Positions 1-4,796 of a DNA stretch of 5,872 bases are shown piece after piece. Source of the DNA: Ruminococcus sp. (GTDB lineage: Bacteria; Bacillota; Clostridia; Oscillospirales; Ruminococcaceae); contig DNLQ01000184.1 in the NCBI GenBank assembly GCA_003488415.1, positions 1-5,872 on the forward strand, read 5' to 3'. Position numbers and translations under genes: made by a program. The notes under the pieces were generated by a model. The model saw only the letters and a program-made list of their open reading frames with translations. It did not search any database and was not told where the DNA came from. Each line of letters starts with the position of its first letter. Within the stretch, counting starts at the first letter, position 1.

Positions 1-1814
1 GTAGTCTCCCAGAGCTGTTCGGGATCCATCTCACCAAGACCTTTATAACGCTGAGTCTCCACCTTGTACTTGCCGTTCTCGGACAGCTCTGCGATGTATT
101 TGTCCCTTTCCTCGTCAGTGAAGGCGTACTCCACCTTCTTGCTGCGCTCAACACGGTACAGAGGCGGCTGTGCTATATACACGTTGCCGTTGGTGATAAG
201 GGGACGCATATACCTGAAGAAGAAGGTAAGGAGCAGAGTCCTTATGTGCATACCGTCAACATCGGCATCCGCCATGATGATGACCTTGCCGTAGCGGAGC
301 TTCTCTATATCGAAGTCCTCACCGATGCCTGTACCCAGAGCAGTCACCACCGGCTCCAGCTTGTCGTTGCCGTAGATGCGGTCAAGGCGAGCCTTCTCAA
401 CGTTGAGCATCTTGCCCCAGAGGGGGAGTATAGCCTGATAGCGGCGGTCACGTCCCTGCTTTGCAGAGCCTCCCGCAGAGTCTCCCTCCACGATGTAGAC
501 CTCAGTGTATCTGTTGTCACGCTCGGAGCAGTCCGCCAGCTTTTCGGGCATGGAGTTGTTGCCGAAGGCGTTCTTCTTGCGCTCAGCCTCTCTTGCTCTC
601 TTTGCAGCCTCTCTTGCCCTGTATGCGGATATGCACTTTTCAAATATGATATTTGCAGTTTCGGGGTTCTCCTCCAGGTAGTTCATCAGCTTCTCTGTTA
701 CCAGCTTCTCCACGAAGGGCTTTACCTCAGGATTTCCCAGACGTCCCTTTGTCTGTCCCTCGAACTCGCACTCTGTGAGCTTTACGGACACTATGGCAGT
801 AAGTCCCTCAAGCACGTCCTCTCTCCTGAGGCTCTCTATCTCCTTTTTGGGAGCGTCCTTGCCCTTCTTGCCGCTGTCCTTCTCCTTGAACTTGCCGAAC
901 TTCTTTCCGTACTCGTTTATTACCTTCACAAGTGCGTTCTTGAAGCCTGTCTCGTGGGAGCCGCCGTCCTTGGTATGGATATTGTTGGCAAAGGACAGCA
1001 CAACGTCGTTATAGCTGTCATTGTACTGCATGGCTATCTCCGCAAAGGAGTCGCCCTGCATACCGGACACATAGATTACTTCCTTACTCAGCGGCTCGTA
1101 CTCTCTCACCTTGTGGATATGCTCCACGAACTGGCGGATACCGCCCTCGTAGTGGAGAGTTTCGCCCTGGATATTCTCTTCATCACGCTTGTCGGTGAAA
1201 ACTATCTTGATGCCAGCGTTGAGGAAAGCCTGCTCACGCAGTCTGCGAAGGAGAGTCTCGTAGTCGTAGACGGTACTCTCGAATATATCAGCGTCAGCCT
1301 TGAACATAACGGTAGTTCCGGTCTTGTCGGTCTTGCCGACAGCCTTCAGCTCCTCGCTGTAGTGACCACGCTCAAAGCGCTGGAACCACACATTCTCTCC
1401 GTCCCGGACGGTAAGCTCCAGCCACTCGGACAGTGCATTGACCACTGACGCACCGACTCCGTGGAGACCTCCGGACACCTTGTATCCTCCGCCTCCGAAC
1501 TTTCCTCCGGCGTGGAGAATGGTGTACACTACTGTAGCTGCGGAGATGCCCTCCTTAGGGTGTATACCAACGGGTATGCCTCGTCCGTTATCCGATACAC
1601 GGATGACATCCTCCGGCAGTATCTCCACGTTTATCTCCGTGCAGTAGCCTGCAAGAGCCTCGTCTATGGAGTTGTCCACGATCTCGTATACCAGGTGGTG
1701 GAGTCCGCCGGGGCCTGTGGATCCGATGTACATACCCGGACGCTTCCGGACTGCTTCAAGTCCTTCCAGCACCTGTATATCGTTTTCGTCATAGTTATTA
1801 TTCTGCTGACTCAT
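1..1814 (-). CDS. gyrB: DNA gyrase subunit B (3' end cut off by window edge)
   Basis: ATPase subunit of the type IIA topoisomerase that introduces negative supercoils as an A2B2 complex with GyrA. The window encodes 604 residues, so by family length roughly the last 35-40 are missing. The GHKL ATPase domain shows E44 in EIVDNSIDE (general base) with N48, D75 in SDNGRGIP, and the glycine-rich GGLHGVGASVVNALS at 115-129. The transducer lysine is K356 in FEGQTKGRLGN. The TOPRIM domain has E443 in EGDSAGGSA and D516/D518/D520 in ADADVDG, the Mg-binding residues. QRYKGLGEM near 588-596 opens the C-terminal tail. The ATG start at 1814 is supported by GGAGG at 1821-1825, 6 nt upstream. Oddities are a lysine-rich insert near 309-331 and W466 where E. 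coli has K447. GyrB rather than ParE is favoured by position after recF/remB; gyrA would be expected beyond position 1. The frame is open throughout. Confidence 0.98.
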   Translation of the reverse strand, partial: MSQQNNNYDENDIQVLEGLEAVRKRPGMYIGSTGPGGLHHLVYEIVDNSIDEALAGYCTEINVEILPEDVIRVSDNGRGIPVGIHPKEGISAATVVYTILHAGGKFGGGGYKVSGGLHGVGASVVNALSEWLELTVRDGENVWFQRFERGHYSEELKAVGKTDKTGTTVMFKADADIFESTVYDYETLLRRLREQAFLNAGIKIVFTDKRDEENIQGETLHYEGGIRQFVEHIHKVREYEPLSKEVIYVSGMQGDSFAEIAMQYNDSYNDVVLSFANNIHTKDGGSHETGFKNALVKVINEYGKKFGKFKEKDSGKKGKDAPKKEIESLRREDVLEGLTAIVSVKLTECEFEGQTKGRLGNPEVKPFVEKLVTEKLMNYLEENPETANIIFEKCISAYRAREAAKRAREAERKKNAFGNNSMPEKLADCSERDNRYTEVYIVEGDSAGGSAKQGRDRRYQAILPLWGKMLNVEKARLDRIYGNDKLEPVVTALGTGIGEDFDIEKLRYGKVIIMADADVDGMHIRTLLLTFFFRYMRPLITNGNVYIAQPPLYRVERSKKVEYAFTDEERDKYIAELSENGKYKVETQRYKGLGEMDPEQLWET

Positions 1815-1835
1815 GATCTACCTCCAGTTTCTTAT

Positions 1836-1869
1836 TACAGCAAAGTGCGGAATACCGGCATCTGCTGTA
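1836..1869 (-). promoter_or_regulatory. Imperfect hairpin in the gyrB leader
   Basis: Read on the minus strand, TACAGCA (1869-1863) and TGCTGTA (1842-1836) are perfect inverted repeats. The sequence between them also folds: G1862-U1843, A1861-U1844, U1860-A1846, G1859-C1847 and CGG/CCG (1857-1855 with 1850-1848) around a UAUU loop. This gives about 14 pairs, interrupted only by single-base bulges at 1845 (C) and 1858 (C). The base of the stem ends 10 nt before the gyrB GGAGG ribosome-binding site. The downstream sequence AATAAGAAA has no T-tract, so it does not look like an intrinsic terminator. A role in mRNA stability, processing or regulation of gyrB is inference; only the pairing is seen. 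Confidence 0.5.
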
Positions 1870-1872
1870 TCT

Positions 1873-1880
1873 ATATTATC
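1873..1880 (-). promoter_or_regulatory. Possible weak -10 element for gyrB
   Basis: On the minus strand GATAATAT at 1880-1873 contains GATAAT (1880-1875) and TAATAT (1878-1873), both near the sigma-A -10 consensus. The hexamer 17 nt upstream of GATAAT is GTAAAC (1903-1898), a poor -35, and no TGn extended -10 is present. If used, transcription would start about where the leader hairpin begins (1869), so the gyrB mRNA would carry the hairpin at its 5' end. Evidence is weak; gyrB may simply be read through from upstream. Confidence 0.2.
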
Positions 1881-1899
1881 CCCTGTGGGGCGCCGTCGT

Positions 1900-2424
1900 T
1901 TACTCAGCCTTTGTGCTTTCAGTGTGGTAGCAGTTATAGGTGGCGTCGGTGTAGCATACAAGAGTTCCCTTGTAGCTGCCCTTGCTGCTTTCCGAGTACT
2001 TAAACGTCACCGTATAGAACACATTTCCGCCCACATGGCACTTATACGTTACCGGCTCCACGTCATAGCTCTCCGGCTCTGTGACTCCCTCGCCGTGGAA
2101 GGAATCCATTACAGCCCTGTAGTCATCGGTGTAGAAGTTGAAGCAGGACTTCATGTCCTGTGCTATAGCCGGAACCCAGTACCTTTCCGGTACGGTGTCA
2201 TCAAGGCTTATGGCATACTCCTCCTCTATCTGAGCTATGCGCTTGTCGCTGAAATGCTTCCAGCTCACCGGTACAGCGGTCTTATAGGTAACGCAGCCCA
2301 GCAGGAACAGGACTGCTGCTGTTATCGCCAGTGCGGTGAGGCAGCCTTTTTTCCTTTTCCTTTTTGCGGCTGTATCCTTATTTTCTTCCTCAGACAGCTC
2401 CGTATATTCATATTCTTCATTCAT
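1900..2424 (-). CDS. Hypothetical single-span membrane protein between remB and gyrB
   Basis: I do not recognise a family. The 174-residue product has an acidic N-terminus (residues 1-17, rich in Glu), a basic KRKRKK block at 21-26, one hydrophobic span at about 27-46, and a polar domain of about 128 residues. The positive-inside rule predicts N-in/C-out. The outer domain has four cysteines (C94, C129, C157, C165), two of which (157, 165) lie in Tyr-rich beta-like sequence near the C-terminus. The span ends in LLGC (41-44), which resembles a lipobox, so a lipoprotein with an unusually long n-region is an alternative. The ATG at 2424 is chosen because AGAGG (2437-2433) lies 8 nt upstream; an in-frame start at 2472 would lie deep inside remB. 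The start overlaps the remB stop by 8 nt, suggesting translational coupling. TAA stop at 1902-1900. Confidence 0.8.
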   Translation of the reverse strand: MNEEYEYTELSEEENKDTAAKRKRKKGCLTALAITAAVLFLLGCVTYKTAVPVSWKHFSDKRIAQIEEEYAISLDDTVPERYWVPAIAQDMKSCFNFYTDDYRAVMDSFHGEGVTEPESYDVEPVTYKCHVGGNVFYTVTFKYSESSKGSYKGTLVCYTDATYNCYHTESTKAE

Positions 2425-2692
2425 ACTCTTTACCTCTGCCGCCGAGTCTTTTGCGGAGTGTGCCGGCGGCAAGCTGTGACACCCATATCCTGCACACGCC
2501 GTTCCTCTCCGTTATCACGAAGCTCTTGGGAAGGTCGCAGGTGGCATAGTATACCCTGTGCTCACGCTCCGCTTTTTCCAGCAGAGTCTTGGTACAGCGG
2601 TCAACTGTGGTGTTATCCATATCGAATATCCCGATAACGTCGGGCAGGTACACTGAGCAGTTATTCCCTATATGCAGATACATCTGTTTCAT
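2417..2692 (-). CDS. remB: RemB-like extracellular matrix regulator (DUF370 family)
   Basis: A small protein of 91 residues (88 if the internal Met is used) with the DUF370/RemA-RemB layout: MYLHIGN at 4-10, then a hydrophobic strand leading to IGIFDMDNT (20-28), DLPKSFVIT at 53-61 and SQLAAGTLRKRL at 72-83. RemA is a DNA-binding activator of biofilm matrix genes in B. subtilis, and remB (yaaB) occupies this same place between recF and gyrB, so position and motifs agree. Whether this protein regulates matrix genes here is unknown. It starts inside recF (32-nt overlap) and its TGA stop (2419-2417) overlaps the next gene by 8 nt. Start choice: the ATG at 2692 has a ribosome-binding site at good spacing, while homologues typically begin at the Met corresponding to residue 4 (ATG at 2683). 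Confidence 0.9.
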   Translation of the reverse strand: MKQMYLHIGNNCSVYLPDVIGIFDMDNTTVDRCTKTLLEKAEREHRVYYATCDLPKSFVITERNGVCRIWVSQLAAGTLRKRLGGRGKEYE

Positions 2693-3806
2693 CTGTTATC
2701 CTGCCTCCGCTGATATGCAGCACCTTTCCCCTTATCTCCGGGAGCAGAGCGCTCTCGTTGGGGGTGGTGATGAAAACCTGCATATCCTTTATCATACCCA
2801 GCACGAAGCGCTGACGGTTCTCGTCAAGCTCTCCCATAACGTCGTCCAGGAACACTACCGGAGCGTCCTTTGAACGCTTCATGTATATCTCCGCCTGAGC
2901 CAGCTTCATGACCAGTGCGGCACTCTTTATCTGTCCCTGAGAGCCGAAGTCCCTGGCGCTTACGCCGTTTATCCGTATCACTATCTCGTCACGGTTGACT
3001 CCGGCATGGGTAGTGCCGGTGCGGACATCGTGATCCTCGGTCTCTCTCAGCCTGCGGAAGTACTGCCCGGCAGCTTCTTCTCCGCATGGCTTTGCGAAGT
3101 CCTCGCTGCGGTACACATTGGACTTATACTCCAGCTCAAGGGACTCCTCTCCGCCGGAGATAGTCCGGTAGAGTCCGCTGCATATCTCGTTTATCCTGTC
3201 CACGTAGCTCTTTCGCATATAGGATATCACAGCGCCCTCAGAGGCAGCCTGTCTGTCCCATATCTCCAGCACCTTTCTGTCGCCTCTGCCCTGCATAATG
3301 CCTTTAAGGAGGGCATTTCTCTGGTTCATGACGGCAGAGTGCCTGTTGAGGTGCATCACGAAGGCAGGATCAAGCTGAGAAGCCGCCATATCAATGAAGC
3401 TCCTTCTGCGCTCCGGAGAGCCTTTTATTATCTCGGTATCATCGGGTATGAAGGCAATGCACTTGAACACATCGAACAGCGCTCTCGTACCCTTCTGCTT
3501 CACTCCGTTGAGGACTATGCTCCTGGGTGCGGCAGAGCTTCTTGAAAGGGTGTACTCTATTTTCTGTTCCCTGACGGCATCCTGTATCTTTATACGGCTT
3601 GTCATGCGCTCTCCGCCCAGTTTTACGTAGTCCTTTTCCTTTGAGCCCCGGAAGCTCCGGCAGCCGGAGAGTATCCACATGGCTTCGAGCAGGTTTGTCT
3701 TGCCCTGGGCGTTCCTGCCGGCGATGATATTGTACTTTGGATCGGGAGCGAAGGAGATGCCTTCAAGGTTCTTGAAGCCGTCTATCTCTGCATAGGTGAC
3801 TCTCAA
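2661..3806 (-). CDS. recF: DNA replication and repair protein RecF
   Basis: SMC-like ATPase that, with RecO and RecR, helps load RecA at single-strand gaps next to double-stranded DNA. At 381 residues it is near the usual family length (about 360-375). It has the Walker A motif GRNAQGKT at 30-37, the RecF N-terminal pattern ending in ILSGCRSFRGSKEKDYV (45-61), FIPDDTEIIKGSPERRRSFID (119-139), the ABC signature SQGQ at 289-292, Walker B VVFLDD at 317-322 and the D-loop GELD at 325-328. The start is a TTG (3806-3804). No upstream in-frame extension is needed, because the product already begins with the typical short beta strand before FKN. The TTG overlaps the TGA stop of the S4 gene as TTGA. 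GAGG at 3820-3817, 10 nt upstream, is the likely ribosome-binding site. The 3' end overlaps remB by 32 nt. Confidence 0.97.
   Translation of the reverse strand: MRVTYAEIDGFKNLEGISFAPDPKYNIIAGRNAQGKTNLLEAMWILSGCRSFRGSKEKDYVKLGGERMTSRIKIQDAVREQKIEYTLSRSSAAPRSIVLNGVKQKGTRALFDVFKCIAFIPDDTEIIKGSPERRRSFIDMAASQLDPAFVMHLNRHSAVMNQRNALLKGIMQGRGDRKVLEIWDRQAASEGAVISYMRKSYVDRINEICSGLYRTISGGEESLELEYKSNVYRSEDFAKPCGEEAAGQYFRRLRETEDHDVRTGTTHAGVNRDEIVIRINGVSARDFGSQGQIKSAALVMKLAQAEIYMKRSKDAPVVFLDDVMGELDENRQRFVLGMIKDMQVFITTPNESALLPEIRGKVLHISGGRITDETDVSAYRE
2699..2708 (-). promoter_or_regulatory. Ribosome-binding site of remB inside recF
   Basis: On the minus strand GGAGG (2708-2704) followed by AGGA (2702-2699) lies 11 and 6 nt upstream of the ATG at 2692, but 20 and 15 nt upstream of the alternative ATG at 2683. 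Spacing therefore favours 2692. The site lies within the last codons of recF, so remB translation probably depends on ribosomes finishing recF. Confidence 0.55.
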
Positions 3807-4015
3807 ACCACCTTTACCTCGCCCTCGCCGCCGATGGATACGGTATCACCGGGACGCAGCTTTTTGCCCCGCATGGTGCATACCTCACCGTTCACCAGCA
3901 CCTGTCCGTCCTGTATAAGCTGCTTAGCCTCGCCGCCTGAGCCCACCATAGAGGCGAACTTCATGAAGGCGTCCAGCTTTATGAATTCAGTGGTTATCTT
4001 TACTTCTTCAGCCAT
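3803..4015 (-). CDS. yaaA: S4-domain RNA-binding protein, YaaA type
   Basis: A 70-residue protein that is almost entirely one S4 RNA-binding domain: IKLDAFMKFASMVGSGGEAK (12-31), QLIQDGQVLVNGEV (32-45), then TMRGKKLRPGDTVSI (47-61). The same small S4 protein (yaaA, about 71 residues) sits between dnaN and recF in B. subtilis and many other Firmicutes; its precise RNA target is not established. The ATG at 4015 is preceded by a modest GGAAAG (4028-4023), 7 nt upstream. Its TGA stop (3805-3803) shares bases with the TTG start of recF, so the two are probably translationally coupled. The gene begins only 18 nt after the stop of membrane protein A. Confidence 0.93.
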   Translation of the reverse strand: MAEEVKITTEFIKLDAFMKFASMVGSGGEAKQLIQDGQVLVNGEVCTMRGKKLRPGDTVSIGGEGEVKVV

Positions 4016-4033
4016 TGTGACTCTTTCCGGCTA

Positions 4034-4402
4034 TCAGCCTATCTTTACGTACTTGCCCTTTTCGTTCTGTGTGTACTGTGCAGCGAAATCGGGGTTCATC
4101 TCTGCCACCTGATCGTAGCTGCCGGGATTGTCATTGCAGAAGCGTGCGCAGAACTTAGCGTCCTTTCTCAGCTTCTTGTCTATAGTATCGGCATTTATCT
4201 TGTCTGACAGCTTTCTGTAGACGTAGAGATAGAGAAACAGTGCCAGTGCCGCAAGGAGTATTGCAGGCAGCACGAACAGTGCGGAATCCTTTATTCTTGA
4301 AAACAGAACGATAGCTCCGGCAGCAGACATGACTGCTCCCAGGCTGCCCAGTAAGGATACAAGAGTTGCAAGAGGTGAGTAGGTATAAAGTTTATAGAAC
4401 AT
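4034..4402 (-). CDS. Hypothetical two-helix membrane protein A (tandem paralogue)
   Basis: Unrecognised 122-residue protein. Hydrophobic segments at about 11-34 and 41-62 are separated by a short polar turn (SRIKDSA, 35-41), predicting a helical hairpin. The soluble tail of about 60 residues is rich in Lys/Arg, so by the positive-inside rule both ends face the cytoplasm. The tail has FCARFC (84-89) followed by NDNPGSY (90-96) and NPDFAAQY (103-110). By manual alignment about 42% of positions are identical to the adjacent gene at 4424-4792, so the two arose by duplication. The ATG at 4402 has AAAGG (4415-4411) 8 nt upstream. It lies between dnaN and yaaA and reads in the same direction at operon-like spacing (21 nt after its paralogue, 18 nt before yaaA). 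Function unknown. Confidence 0.85.
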   Translation of the reverse strand: MFYKLYTYSPLATLVSLLGSLGAVMSAAGAIVLFSRIKDSALFVLPAILLAALALFLYLYVYRKLSDKINADTIDKKLRKDAKFCARFCNDNPGSYDQVAEMNPDFAAQYTQNEKGKYVKIG

Positions 4403-4423
4403 GATAATTTCCTTTCATATGTC

Positions 4424-4792
4424 TTATTTTTCAACTATTCTGCCCCTGCTGTCAAGGGCATAGCGGTCTGCGAAGTCGATATTCAGCCAGCAGACCTCCT
4501 TATATCTTCCGGGATTGTCCGTGCAGAACTTCACGCAGAAGTCGGTATTGCCGCACAGCTTCCGCTTCACGTCCTTCTCTGACACAAAGTCAGCCAGCTT
4601 CTTCATAACGAAGATATTCAGCAGCACTGCTGCCGCTGAAAGGAGTATCCCCGGAATGATGTAAAGTGCGCTGTCCTTCACGCTTATGAACATCAGCAGC
4701 GCACCCAGTGCAGAGGCAGCAGAGCCGAAGCCTCCTATGGCTGAGACCACAGTGGCAGGGAGTGAATATTTATAGGTCCTGAAAAAGAACAT
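4424..4792 (-). CDS. Hypothetical two-helix membrane protein B (tandem paralogue)
   Basis: Unrecognised 122-residue partner of the neighbouring gene at 4034-4402, with the same build. There is a short N-terminus, helices at about 12-36 and 42-64 joined by SVKDSA (37-42), then a cytosolic basic tail containing FCVKFC (85-90), TDNPGRY (91-97) and NIDFADRY (104-111). It has extra cysteines at 80 and 101 that copy A lacks. The ATG at 4792 lies just 4 nt after the dnaN stop. AGGGG (4805-4801), within the last dnaN codons, is 8 nt upstream and is the likely ribosome-binding site, so translation is probably coupled to dnaN. TAA stop at 4426-4424. No known function; co-expression with the clamp gene does not prove a replication role. 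Confidence 0.85.
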   Translation of the reverse strand: MFFFRTYKYSLPATVVSAIGGFGSAASALGALLMFISVKDSALYIIPGILLSAAAVLLNIFVMKKLADFVSEKDVKRKLCGNTDFCVKFCTDNPGRYKEVCWLNIDFADRYALDSRGRIVEK

Positions 4793-4796
4793 ATCC

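Noticed and set aside
1108..1122. DnaA-box-like TGTGGATAT
   Set aside because: A single 8/9 match to TGTGGATAA inside the gyrB coding sequence (His-Ile-His-Lys codons), with no cluster and no AT-rich element. Chance is sufficient.
246..1448. 400-codon plus-strand open frame antisense to gyrB
   Set aside because: It lies entirely opposite gyrB, whose frame carries all catalytic motifs. The product is Leu/Val/Ser-rich low-complexity sequence with no recognisable motif, a typical antisense shadow of a codon-biased gene.
1836..1869. gyrB leader hairpin as an intrinsic terminator
   Set aside because: The stem is long enough, but the minus-strand sequence after it is AATAAGAAA. On the plus strand it is followed by TCTATATTATCCCC; neither has a run of T.
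1880..1890. CCCC-TGT-GGGG inverted repeat as a terminator after the membrane protein gene
   Set aside because: The stem is only 4 bp and the sequence following it on the transcribed strand is ATAATATAG, not a T-tract.
1900..2472. Longer start (position 2472) for the bitopic membrane protein
   Set aside because: It would add 16 residues lying wholly within remB coding sequence. The ATG at 2424 has AGAGG at 8 nt, and the 8-nt overlap is more typical of coupled genes.
1461..2637. Two overlapping plus-strand open frames (1461-2003 and 1813-2637) crossing the gyrB leader
   Set aside because: They cross several unrelated minus-strand genes and their junctions, have no convincing ribosome-binding site, and translate to Cys/Arg/Ser-rich noise. 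The minus-strand frames explain the sequence.
3006..3545. Plus-strand 179-codon frame antisense to recF
   Set aside because: The opposite strand encodes conserved RecF sequence. No motif or ribosome-binding site supports the antisense product.
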